The notes under the pieces are model-generated. The model was not told the DNA's origin. It saw only the letters and a program-made list of their open reading frames with translations, and did not search any database. A stretch of DNA of 34,285 nucleotides from an uncultured Bacilli bacterium (GTDB lineage: Bacteria > Bacillota_I > Bacilli_A > RF39 > UBA660). Location of the stretch: NCBI GenBank assembly GCA_947632355.1, contig CANROY010000006.1, positions 1-34,285 of the forward strand. The letters run 5' to 3'. Position 1 is the first letter of the stretch; each line of letters opens with the position of its first letter. Shown piece after piece: positions 9,760 through 18,412 of this stretch. The position numbers and the translations under genes were made by a program.

Positions 9760-10752
9760 GTGAATGTTATAGTGTCAAATAAATATCAATCATTACTAGC
9801 TACATTAGATATTGATATTATTAAAAATATAAATGGAGAATTTGAAGTAGAAGATTTAGTAAGTCAATTTACGAACTTTTACTATAATAAGATGATATTG
9901 GATATTACGGCTTTAAAAAATTATCAAGATATAGCCACTTTACAAAACTTATCCGTTAGTATGGATGTAAGTAATATCATTTTATTATTAGATGATTCAG
10001 AAATTGTAAATTCTCCAAAATATCTATCCGGATTAATTTCTATGGGTATTTATAATTTTACAAGAAATGTGGATGCGATTAAATTCTTAATTAACAATCC
10101 AAATACGTATAAGGATGTTGCTCAATATCATCAATTAAACAATATAAATACTTCTGATGATGAAGGTGGAGATTATAATAAATTAGGATTACGTGTTATT
10201 GGTATTAAAAATGTTACGAATCATGCAGGATCTACAACCTTAACGTATTTATTAAAAAAAGAACTTGCTAAAAAATATAATGTTATTGCAGTTGAAGTGG
10301 ATGAACACGATTTTATCTATTTTAATGATAAATCTTTAAAAACAACTTCTAGTTTAGATTTACCGGCTTTTATTGCTATGAATAGTGAAGCAGAAGTTAT
10401 TTTGGTAGATTTAAATGATCGTGGAAGCATAAGTTCTTGTACAGAAGTGATTTATTTAATCGAACCGGGTTTAATTAAGTTAAATAAATTAATTCGTAAA
10501 GATAAGAGAACTTTTGAAAAATTACATGATAAAAAGATTGTCTTAAATAGAAGTATTTTAAATCAAAGAGATATAAAAGACTTTGAATATGAATCAAAAA
10601 GTAAAGTGTTCTTTAATATTCCTTGCTTAGATGATAAATTAGATAACAATAAGGTATTAGAAGAATTTTTAGTAAAATTGGGTTTTGTTCGTTTTGAAGA
10701 AAATAGTGGAGAACAAACTAAAAATAGTAAAATTTTTAATATTTTTAAATAG
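9760..10752 (+). CDS. TadZ/CpaE-like MinD-family protein with degenerate Walker A
   Basis: N-terminal receiver-like domain, then VIGIKNVTNHAGSTTLTYLLKKELAKKYNVIAVEVD at the deviant Walker A position; VILVDLNDRG downstream; Tad context. Confidence 0.65.
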   Translation: MNVIVSNKYQSLLATLDIDIIKNINGEFEVEDLVSQFTNFYYNKMILDITALKNYQDIATLQNLSVSMDVSNIILLLDDSEIVNSPKYLSGLISMGIYNFTRNVDAIKFLINNPNTYKDVAQYHQLNNINTSDDEGGDYNKLGLRVIGIKNVTNHAGSTTLTYLLKKELAKKYNVIAVEVDEHDFIYFNDKSLKTTSSLDLPAFIAMNSEAEVILVDLNDRGSISSCTEVIYLIEPGLIKLNKLIRKDKRTFEKLHDKKIVLNRSILNQRDIKDFEYESKSKVFFNIPCLDDKLDNNKVLEEFLVKLGFVRFEENSGEQTKNSKIFNIFK

Positions 10753-10761
10753 TATTAAAAA

Positions 10762-10794
10762 AATACTTTCAAAAAAACGAAAGTATTTTTTTTA
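10762..10794 (+). terminator. rho-independent terminator closing the Tad half
   Basis: AATACTTTC - AAAAAAAC - GAAAGTATT followed by a T-run. Confidence 0.8.
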
Positions 10795-10885
10795 TTGCCT
10801 TAAATCGACAAAAAATTTAAACTTTTTCTGTTAATATAGCAACTTTAAGAAGGAAGGTTATTATATGTTTTAATAAAGAAGAAAA

Positions 10886-10913
10886 TTCAAGGTTTCAAAT
10901 TGAAACCTTAGAA
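10886..10913. repeat. palindrome A1 (type A arms)
   Basis: TTCAAGGTTTCAAATTGAAACCTTaGAA; perfect 21-nt core at 10889-10909, outer arms match with one extra A. Confidence 0.85.
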
Positions 10914-10923
10914 AAACTGATAA

Positions 10924-10952
10924 TTTTTTAGCCGCAAATTGCGACCAAAAAA
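10924..10952. repeat. palindrome B1 (type B arms, degenerate left arm)
   Basis: TTTTTTAGCCGCAAATTGCGACCAAAAAA; dyad centred on 10938 with 2 mismatched pairs. Confidence 0.75.
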
Positions 10953-10973
10953 TAAGATAGAAGAGCGAAAAGA

Positions 10974-11000
10974 TTCAAGGTCACAAATTGTGACCTTGAA
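10974..11000. repeat. palindrome A2 (type A arms)
   Basis: TTCAAGGTCACAAATTGTGACCTTGAA; perfect 27-nt odd palindrome. Confidence 0.9.
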
Positions 11001-11011
11001 ATAACAATGAG

Positions 11012-11038
11012 TTTTTGGTCAAAAGTTTTGACCAAAAA
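11012..11038. repeat. palindrome B2 (type B arms)
   Basis: TTTTTGGTCAAAAGTTTTGACCAAAAA; perfect 27-nt odd palindrome. Confidence 0.9.
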
Positions 11039-11059
11039 ATAGAAAAGAGGGCATAGGTT

Positions 11060-11953
11060 ATGAATGAAATAACATTAGAAAAAGTAGAAGTAGAAAACTT
11101 AATCTATGAAATAAGAGGAAAACAAGTAATGCTTGATAGTGATTTAGCAAGACTGTATCAATGTAAAAATGGAACAAAAGAAATAAATCAAGCAGTAAAA
11201 AGGAATTTGAATAAATTTCCAAATGATTTTTATTTTCAGTTAACAGCAGAAGAATGCAAAACTTCAAGGTTCCAATTTGGAACCTTGAACACAAATCAAA
11301 ATAAAAGGGGTACAAATATTAAGTACTTACCATATGCATTTACTCAAGAAGGTGTTGCTATGCTCGCTACAGTATTAAAAGCTCCTATAGCAGTAGAAGT
11401 AAGTATTCGAATTATGCGAGCATTTGTAGCAATGAAAAAATATATAAGCACAAATTTAATAGAACAAAAATATTATAAAAATTTAATTTTAAATCATGAT
11501 AGTAGAATCAATTTGTTAGAAGAATCATTTTCCAAATTTGAAGAAAAGCAAAAAACAAATGAAATCTATTTTAATGGTCAAATCTACGACGCCTATTCAA
11601 AAGTAGTTGATATTTTTAAAAGTGCTAAAAAAGAACTTGTAATTATAGATGGTTATGCCGATAAAACCATATTAGATTATATAAAAGAATTAAATGTAGA
11701 AGTAACATTAATTGTAAAAGAAAAAAGTTTATTACACGAACTCGATATAGAAAAGTATAATCTACAATATCATAATCTAAAAGTAGTTTATGAAAATACG
11801 TTCCATGACCGTTATTTTATATTAGATAAAGAAATCATTTACCATTGTGGAACATCACTAAATCATATCGGAGAAAAAACATTTTCGATTAATTTACTAG
11901 AAGATGAAATTGTAAAAAAATTATTGTTAGAGAAAATATATGAAAAAAATTAG
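11060..11953 (+). CDS. ORF6N-domain DNA-binding protein with C-terminal PLD-like domain
   Basis: N-terminus IYEIRGKQVMLDSDLARLYQCKNGTKEINQAVKRNLNKFPNDFYFQLT...YLPYAFTQEGVAMLATVL is ORF6N-like; C-terminus FHDRYFILDKEIIYHCGTSLNHIGEKTFSIN has an HxRx4D PLD-like motif. Confidence 0.8.
   Translation: MNEITLEKVEVENLIYEIRGKQVMLDSDLARLYQCKNGTKEINQAVKRNLNKFPNDFYFQLTAEECKTSRFQFGTLNTNQNKRGTNIKYLPYAFTQEGVAMLATVLKAPIAVEVSIRIMRAFVAMKKYISTNLIEQKYYKNLILNHDSRINLLEESFSKFEEKQKTNEIYFNGQIYDAYSKVVDIFKSAKKELVIIDGYADKTILDYIKELNVEVTLIVKEKSLLHELDIEKYNLQYHNLKVVYENTFHDRYFILDKEIIYHCGTSLNHIGEKTFSINLLEDEIVKKLLLEKIYEKN
11263..11289. repeat. type-A palindrome inside the ORF6N coding region
   Basis: TTCAAGGTTCCAATTTGGAACCTTGAA, perfect 27-nt palindrome, same outer arms as A2, read in frame as SRFQFGTLN. 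Confidence 0.9.
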
Positions 11954-11991
11954 CCAAAATGTCAAAATTTACACATTTTACACCGTAAAAC

Positions 11992-12020
11992 TTGACATTG
12001 CTTTAAATAATCGCTAAAAT
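11992..12020 (+). promoter_or_regulatory. sigma-70-type promoter for the T4SS half
   Basis: TTGACA (11992-11997), 17-nt spacer, TAAAAT (12015-12020), upstream of the CDS at 12032/12053. Confidence 0.7.
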
Positions 12021-12031
12021 GAATATAGAAA

Positions 12032-12448
12032 TTGAGAGAGAGGTATAAAATTATGAATTCATTTTTAACATTGGTAGTAGATATGCAAAATTCAACTACT
12101 GGTTTTTGTACAAATACAGCCAACATATGGCAAATAGTAGGATATGTTTTATTAGTATTTAAAATTGTTATTCCTATCTTGTTAATTGTATTTGGTATGC
12201 TTGATTTAGGGAAAGCCGTTATTGCAAGTAAAGAAGATGAAATTAAAAAAGCAACTGGTTCATTAGTAAGAAGAGCCATTGCTGCTGTTGTAATTTTCTT
12301 ATTGCCTACAATTGTTACATTTATAATTGGTTTAATAGGTGGGTTTAAAGGAACTGCTGAAAATGATTTTAATGTATGTAAAAAATGTATTACAAATCCT
12401 AATTCTGGATGTAGTGCTGCAGCAGCGATTTGGAATGCAGAAAAATAG
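12032..12448 (+). CDS. VirB2/TrbC-like two-TM pilin-like protein
   Basis: IVGYVLLVFKIVIPILLIVFGMLDLGKAVIASKEDEIKKATGSLVRRAIAAVVIFLLPTIVTFIIGLI; two TMs with a short charged loop. True start may be the ATG at 12053 (MNSFLTL...). Confidence 0.6.
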   Translation: MRERYKIMNSFLTLVVDMQNSTTGFCTNTANIWQIVGYVLLVFKIVIPILLIVFGMLDLGKAVIASKEDEIKKATGSLVRRAIAAVVIFLLPTIVTFIIGLIGGFKGTAENDFNVCKKCITNPNSGCSAAAAIWNAEK

Positions 12449-12466
12449 TTAATGATAAAAGCCTTT

Positions 12467-12495
12467 AAAGCAATTTAAAAAATTGCTTTTTTTTT
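12467..12495 (+). terminator. rho-independent terminator
   Basis: AAAGCAATT - TAAAA - AATTGCTTT followed by T-run. Confidence 0.75.
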
Positions 12496-12530
12496 GGGTC
12501 TATGGTATTATTTTAGTATGGTGAAGCAAA

Positions 12531-13655
12531 ATGAAAAAAAAATTAGAAAAAATAAAAAATTTTTATCAAAATAATAAACAAAAAGTTACGTTTTTTGGAA
12601 GTATTGCACTTGTAATGCTTTTGATTATTATTACTATTGCTATAGCAATGAAATTTGTAGGGATTAAAATATCTTATGAAAAATTAGAAGAAAAGCTTGA
12701 ACAAGCAACTTATACTTATTTAATAGAAAATCCTAGTGAATTTCCAACAAGTTCTAATCCAACAATTGTTATTAGTGCTGATACTTTAATTACGAACAAA
12801 TACATAAAAGAATTAAAAAAATACGTAAAAGACTCTTCTTGTACTGCAAACGTTTTGGTGGATTATGTAAGCAATAATAATTATAAATATCAGGCTTATT
12901 TAAACTGTAAGAATTTTAAAACAGAAGATTTTATAGATGTCGTAAAAACTAATAATAAAATTTCTCAAACTGGAGAAGGCTTATATGAAATAAATAATGA
13001 GCTTGTTTTTAGAGGTCAAAATCCAAATAACTTTGTTAGTTTTGCAAATGAATTATGGCGTATTGTTAAAATAGATTCAAATAATAATATTCAAATGATT
13101 TTAACAGAATCTGATGATATTTATAATATGACAGGAGTATGGGATGATCGTTATAATTCTGAGGAAGATTTAAATTATGGAGTTAACAATTATTCTTTAA
13201 GTAGAGCACTTATAACAACAAAAGATTTTTATAACCAAAAATATAATTCCTATCAAAACTATTTATCAAAATTTGATTTATGTGCTGGTAAAAGGGCATC
13301 TACTAGTGCTGATAAAAGTGGAAGTTTAGAATGTAATGAAATTATTAAAGATCAAGATATTGGTTTACTTCCTTTGTATGATTATATGAATGCAAGTTTA
13401 GATGGTTTATGTCAAACCTCTATAAGTAAACAATGTCAAAATTATAATTATTTAGTAAATCAAAATTATAGTTGGTGGACAATGACAGCAAATATGGATA
13501 ACACTTATGAAGTATTTAATATTAGTGGAATGGGAGAAATAAATCCATATACTGCATCTTATTCAGGCCTTATTAGATATGTCATTGCCTTAAGTAGTGA
13601 TGTATTATACGCTAGTGGTGATGGAACACATGATAATCCATACACAATAAGGTAA
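12531..13655 (+). CDS. membrane-anchored extracytoplasmic protein, possible C-type-lectin/FGE-like fold
   Basis: N-terminal TM; FVSFANELWRIVKID...YSWWTMTANMDNTYEVFNISGMGEI...GLIRYVIALSSDVLYASGDGTHDNPYTIR resembles DUF6273/FGE-like surface domains. Confidence 0.5.
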   Translation: MKKKLEKIKNFYQNNKQKVTFFGSIALVMLLIIITIAIAMKFVGIKISYEKLEEKLEQATYTYLIENPSEFPTSSNPTIVISADTLITNKYIKELKKYVKDSSCTANVLVDYVSNNNYKYQAYLNCKNFKTEDFIDVVKTNNKISQTGEGLYEINNELVFRGQNPNNFVSFANELWRIVKIDSNNNIQMILTESDDIYNMTGVWDDRYNSEEDLNYGVNNYSLSRALITTKDFYNQKYNSYQNYLSKFDLCAGKRASTSADKSGSLECNEIIKDQDIGLLPLYDYMNASLDGLCQTSISKQCQNYNYLVNQNYSWWTMTANMDNTYEVFNISGMGEINPYTASYSGLIRYVIALSSDVLYASGDGTHDNPYTIR

Positions 13656-13749
13656 AGAAATTTGCCTTTTTTTGTTTCAGAATATGGATTTATACTAGTA
13701 ATAATAAAAAAAAATTGATATAATGTATTTGTGAAAAAGTAGGGATATT

Positions 13750-14892
13750 ATGAAAAAAATGCTATTATTTTTAATTACTTTTTTTATTTGTATTATTCAA
13801 GTATATGCAACAACTACAACTAATGGAGTTTCTATAGAAGAAAATACTTCTTCAAATGATAATACATTTTCATTATATTGTGCTTATAAAAATGAAAAAA
13901 TTTGGGTATCGATTAATAGAGGTTCTACAGAGGATAATGGTGAAGTGGATTCAAGTGGAGTTCCTTTTGATAACGCCCGTGATGAAACATTAAAACAACA
14001 TAATTTTATGGATGAAAATGGTAATTTAGATTGCCCAAAATATGCAATTACAAATAGTAGAGATTCTAATGTTGTACTTTATTTTTCTAATACTTTAGAA
14101 ACACTTAGAGATCAAGAAGTTTTTCATTATAGTTTAAATGCACAAAAAAGTTCTTGTACAGGAAAATGCACAGGAAATCAAAATTCAAATTCAAATGATT
14201 TTTGGACTTGTAATTATACCGGGCCTAGTGGCAATTTAACAACAAAGTATGATGGCTTATATCTTGCATATTTTCCAGACGGTGCTTTTACTGAATTAGA
14301 TTCAAATGAAATAAGTTCTGCATGTCCTGATATTTTTTTCAATAAAGTAACGCATGAAATGAAAATGGCTACTTATGATTATGCTGATTATATTAAAAAT
14401 AATAACAATTTTGATCCCACTCAACACGATTATTTATGTGGAAGCAATAAAGACAATTATGAATATTACTGCAGTGGCAATTGCAAATTTCCAAATAATG
14501 CTAATATTGATTGCAATAATGTAACGGAACAAATAAATGGAACGTCAAGCCAAAGCAATAATACGCATCATATTAATGATTTTTGTAATGAAGAAAAGGC
14601 ACAAAATGCTTTAAGATTTATTGGCTACTTATTAGTAGTTGTTAAAATATTAGTGCCTATTTTCTTAATAGTATTTGGTACTGTAGATTATTTTAAAGCT
14701 GTTGTTTCTTCTGATGCAGATGCAATAAGTAAATCAACTAAGTCTTTAATATTTAGAATTATAGCAGGAGTTATCATATTTATTATTCCTACTATAGTTA
14801 ATTTTGCTTTTGGATTAATATCAAATAATAACAGTAATATTAATAATATAAATAAATGTAGGACGTGTATATTTAGTCCAAATAAATGTTAA
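13750..14892 (+). CDS. secreted ectodomain fused to C-terminal VirB2-like two-TM domain
   Basis: Signal peptide, Cys-rich region, then FIGYLLVVVKILVPIFLIVFGTVDYFKAVVSSDADAISKSTKSLIFRIIAGVIIFIIPTIVNFAFGLIS, aligning with the 12032 protein. Confidence 0.6.
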   Translation: MKKMLLFLITFFICIIQVYATTTTNGVSIEENTSSNDNTFSLYCAYKNEKIWVSINRGSTEDNGEVDSSGVPFDNARDETLKQHNFMDENGNLDCPKYAITNSRDSNVVLYFSNTLETLRDQEVFHYSLNAQKSSCTGKCTGNQNSNSNDFWTCNYTGPSGNLTTKYDGLYLAYFPDGAFTELDSNEISSACPDIFFNKVTHEMKMATYDYADYIKNNNNFDPTQHDYLCGSNKDNYEYYCSGNCKFPNNANIDCNNVTEQINGTSSQSNNTHHINDFCNEEKAQNALRFIGYLLVVVKILVPIFLIVFGTVDYFKAVVSSDADAISKSTKSLIFRIIAGVIIFIIPTIVNFAFGLISNNNSNINNINKCRTCIFSPNKC

Positions 14893-14907
14893 AAAAGTAG
14901 GGATAAT

Positions 14908-16020
14908 ATGAAAAAGAAGATTTTTATAATTTTAATATTTTGCATCTTTTTATTTCCTTTTTGTGTTTATGCAGAAGGCTATTTAACTTGTGATTATGAG
15001 GGTTCATATACTAATGAAAGATATGGAACAAAAGAAACAAAAAAGGTAACTATTACCTGTACTTTATATGATATAGGTGGCAATAGTTGCTATGTTTCAA
15101 CTTCTGGTTTTCAACAATCTATTTCTAATTGGTCTTCTCAAATTGGAGGAGGTTTTACTGCAAAAGATTATTTCAATCAAAATAAAACATGTTTTCCCTA
15201 TATGGTATTTTTGGATAAAAATTCCGGAATAGATCGTTATGAAATATATGCTGCAGATACTTATGATAGAGCATTATCTATTGGCGTTGACTTAGGAGGA
15301 AAATCTACCAATTATTTTTATGGTATTATACCTTTGAAATCTAGCAAAGATAATGAGGATAACGCTGTACAAGAAATGTATAATAAAATCGTTACCTATA
15401 CTAATTCAGCTAATAAAATGAATACTGATGAAGATCCATGGGAATTGAATAAATGTTTAACGGAGGATGGAAGCTTAGATCCTAACGCAGCAGATTTATA
15501 TGTTTGTAAAAATAAATTACAACAATTTTATGAAGATATTAAAAATTGGCAAAAAGAAGTTCAAGATGCAATTAATTCAGGGCTAATCGATGCCAATGAT
15601 TCTCGAATTGCTGAGTTTAATAATGCTATACAAAAAGCAAGAAGTAATGTTTCAGAAACTATAGACGAAAGTTTAGGAAAAGATGATGGTATTAAAGATG
15701 CCTCAAGGCCTGATATGAGTTTGGGTATTAGTAACTCTGACGATGCGGATTGTAATAGTATATTTAATAATAAGTTTGGTGAAATATTGCAAAATATATT
15801 AGACTTAATTAAATTTTCTATTCCTATTATAGTTATAGCTTTATCTGTAATAGATTATATGAAAGCCTTACTTGCTCAAAACCAAGATGAAATGAAAAAA
15901 GCAAATCAACGTTTTGTAAAAAGATTAATTATTGGTGTAGCAATATTTGTTCTTCCCGTTATTCTGGAATTCTTAATGAATATTGCAAATTCACAATGTC
16001 CTAATTTACCTATAAAATAG
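14908..16020 (+). CDS. secreted ectodomain fused to C-terminal VirB2-like two-TM domain (paralog)
   Basis: Signal peptide, ectodomain, then LIKFSIPIIVIALSVIDYMKALLAQNQDEMKKANQRFVKRLIIGVAIFVLPVILEFLMNIA. Confidence 0.6.
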   Translation: MKKKIFIILIFCIFLFPFCVYAEGYLTCDYEGSYTNERYGTKETKKVTITCTLYDIGGNSCYVSTSGFQQSISNWSSQIGGGFTAKDYFNQNKTCFPYMVFLDKNSGIDRYEIYAADTYDRALSIGVDLGGKSTNYFYGIIPLKSSKDNEDNAVQEMYNKIVTYTNSANKMNTDEDPWELNKCLTEDGSLDPNAADLYVCKNKLQQFYEDIKNWQKEVQDAINSGLIDANDSRIAEFNNAIQKARSNVSETIDESLGKDDGIKDASRPDMSLGISNSDDADCNSIFNNKFGEILQNILDLIKFSIPIIVIALSVIDYMKALLAQNQDEMKKANQRFVKRLIIGVAIFVLPVILEFLMNIANSQCPNLPIK

Positions 16021-16047
16021 GACGATTAAAGAAAGGAGTGCTTGGAA

Positions 16048-18081
16048 ATGTTATCAATGATTGTTTGGATTAATGTTTCTAAATATGGACTTTCTGGGAT
16101 ACTTTTATTCCTAGATAGTTTGGTTTATTGGGGTGTTGCCAAAGCATTTGCATTATTTTATGCTTTAGCAGGGGTAAGTGCAGATGTGATAACACAAGAT
16201 ACGTATCAAGCAATTGCTAATAAATTTTATGTTATTATTGGTGTAGTAATGCTTTTTTATATTTCATATTCCCTATTAAAATCTTTAATTAATCCTGATG
16301 ATTTTAATAAAAATATGGGTAAAATCGCTTCTAATTTAATTGTTTCTTTAATTTTATTAGGTATTGTTCCATTAATATTTTCATATGCTTTTGAACTACA
16401 GGGAGCTATTTTAGATAATCATATTATTGAACAAGTCGTCACGGGTGTTTCAGGCATTAGTGTAGGAGAAAATGATTCAAATCGTGTACAAGGTAATAAA
16501 GCTTCCTATCTAATGTTGCGATCATTTTTAAATAAAGAAGAAAAAAATATATCTGGTGAAGAAACTATGACTTGGTATTACTTTATGTCTGAAGTAGAAA
16601 ATGGAAATACAGATGTATTTTTGGATATAACCGATTTTGCGGAAGTAGTACATGAAGGAGATATGTCCTATTTATCTGTTTTTAGTACAATTTGTGGTGT
16701 CTTTTTATTATATGTTATTATCTCTTTTTCTATAGATTTAGGAATACGTATTGCCAAACTTGCTTTTTATGAAATCATTGCTCCGATACCAATTTTAATG
16801 CGTATTTTACCAGAAAAAAAATCTGTTTTTGATAATTGGGTAAAAGGAGCAATTGCAACGTTTATGGAAGTATTTATTCGTATTTTTATAATGAGTATAA
16901 TTGTCTTCTTTGCTAGTGTAGTTTTAAATAAAACGAATTTATTTGATTCGAATATTGGATTAATTGGAAATGTTATTATTGTTTTAGGTTTATTTGCATT
17001 TGCTAAACAAGCACCAAAATTGCTTGGAGATGTTATGGGAATTGATTCAGGTAATATTAAACTTGGTATTGGTGGTAAACTTAAAGGTAGTGGTGTTGCT
17101 GGTGCCACTGTTTTAGGAGCAGCTGGAGCTTTAACTGGTGGCCTTGGTGGTGCTTGGTCTGGTATGGTAAACCATAGCGGAATAGGAAAAAGCTTTGCAT
17201 ATGGAGCCCTAAGAGGTGTAAAAGGTAAAGGAAATCAGTTTAATAAACAAAGGCAATCTGTTTATAATGATGTTTTAGGTCAAAAAGGTGATGCTGGATG
17301 GTTTGGAGGACAAGGTTTGGCTTATCGACTTAGAGATACATCTAAAAAGAATGTACAAGATGCTTATGAAGAATCTTCAAAACATTATGTTGAAAAAGTA
17401 AATAAATCAAATAAATATAAAAATATTTATGATAAAATTAAAGCGGATAATGAAAAATTATATAGTGATTTACTTGAACAGTTTAGAAAAGAAACTGAAG
17501 AATTTGAAAGAGAAAAAATGGAAAGAATTAGGGCTTATCAAGAGCAATATGCTAGAGAAGAACAAAAGTTTAATCAAGATAATCTTAATAAAATTATGAA
17601 TTTGCAAAATGCTATTAATACTGCAGAAAAGGCAAAAGATATTACAAGAGTAAATACTTTAACATCTCAACTTCAAGGTTTGCAAAATGCAAAATTTGAA
17701 GATTCTGAAATGGCTCAAGTTTTAACAAATCAAATGAATCAATTAACAAATAGCCGTTATGAAAATAAAGATTTACAAGCAGAAATGGCTAAAATACCAC
17801 ATACAGAAGAAGCCTATGCTCTTGCGGTGGAAAAAGCTTTGGCTAAAGAAGATAGAAGATACAAGGCAAATCGTGAATACGTTCAAACTAGAGCTGCTGA
17901 AAAAGCTGCAAAAGAGTGGCGTGAAGCAAATCCTACCGAAGCCGCTATTAATCAAGAAATGTTAAATAAAATGTTTGATAATTATACCAAAGAACATGGT
18001 GGAGGAGCACCAACTGCTCCAACAACACCAAGTGCTGGATCAGGTGGTAGTTCATCAAGTAGTTCGGGTGGGAAAAAATAG
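16048..18081 (+). CDS. VirB6/TrbL-like polytopic T4SS membrane protein
   Basis: Multiple N-terminal TMs, glycine-rich GGKLKGSGVAGATVLGAAGALTGGLGGAWSG, coiled-coil tail; ATG 16048 has RBS GAAAGGAG (track starts at TTG 16042). Confidence 0.6.
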   Translation: MLSMIVWINVSKYGLSGILLFLDSLVYWGVAKAFALFYALAGVSADVITQDTYQAIANKFYVIIGVVMLFYISYSLLKSLINPDDFNKNMGKIASNLIVSLILLGIVPLIFSYAFELQGAILDNHIIEQVVTGVSGISVGENDSNRVQGNKASYLMLRSFLNKEEKNISGEETMTWYYFMSEVENGNTDVFLDITDFAEVVHEGDMSYLSVFSTICGVFLLYVIISFSIDLGIRIAKLAFYEIIAPIPILMRILPEKKSVFDNWVKGAIATFMEVFIRIFIMSIIVFFASVVLNKTNLFDSNIGLIGNVIIVLGLFAFAKQAPKLLGDVMGIDSGNIKLGIGGKLKGSGVAGATVLGAAGALTGGLGGAWSGMVNHSGIGKSFAYGALRGVKGKGNQFNKQRQSVYNDVLGQKGDAGWFGGQGLAYRLRDTSKKNVQDAYEESSKHYVEKVNKSNKYKNIYDKIKADNEKLYSDLLEQFRKETEEFEREKMERIRAYQEQYAREEQKFNQDNLNKIMNLQNAINTAEKAKDITRVNTLTSQLQGLQNAKFEDSEMAQVLTNQMNQLTNSRYENKDLQAEMAKIPHTEEAYALAVEKALAKEDRRYKANREYVQTRAAEKAAKEWREANPTEAAINQEMLNKMFDNYTKEHGGGAPTAPTTPSAGSGGSSSSSSGGKK

Positions 18082-18100
18082 TATAGGAGGATAAAAAGGG

Positions 18101-18412
18101 ATGAATCATAATTATTTAATACCAGCCAATTCAAAAAAATCAATGTTAATTCTTGGTTTTTTTACACCAGTTGATTTAATTATCTTTGGTGTTGGTTGTA
18201 CGATTACGTTAGGTTTATTGTTTCTATTAAATGATAAAATGGATATGGGTTCTTTATTACTTACTTTATCGCCTGCTTTAGTGGCATCTTTCTTAGTTAT
18301 GCCTGTTCCAAATTATCATAATGTGTTACAATTAATAACGAATATAGTACTGTTTGTGTTTGGTAGAAAGAGGTTATATTGGAAAGGCTGGTGTATAAAC
18401 GATGAAAAATAG
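18101..18412 (+). CDS. PrgI-family / VirB3-like protein
   Basis: About 100 aa, two TMs (IPANSKKSMLILGFFTPVDLIIFGVGCTITLGLLFLL...), directly upstream of VirB4. Confidence 0.75.
   Translation: MNHNYLIPANSKKSMLILGFFTPVDLIIFGVGCTITLGLLFLLNDKMDMGSLLLTLSPALVASFLVMPVPNYHNVLQLITNIVLFVFGRKRLYWKGWCINDEK

Noticed and set aside
10886-11038. Possible CRISPR array
   Set aside because: Only four units, each itself a palindrome, of two alternating classes with short AT-rich gaps; no constant repeats with unique spacers and no cas genes.
11060-11953. Calling the ORF6N gene a prophage remnant
   Set aside because: No other phage genes nearby; ORF6N domains also occur widely outside phages.
17759-17965. Overlapping + strand ORF inside the VirB6-like gene
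   Set aside because: Out-of-frame Lys-rich translation within a convincing coding region; no RBS support. The same applies to 19467-19658.
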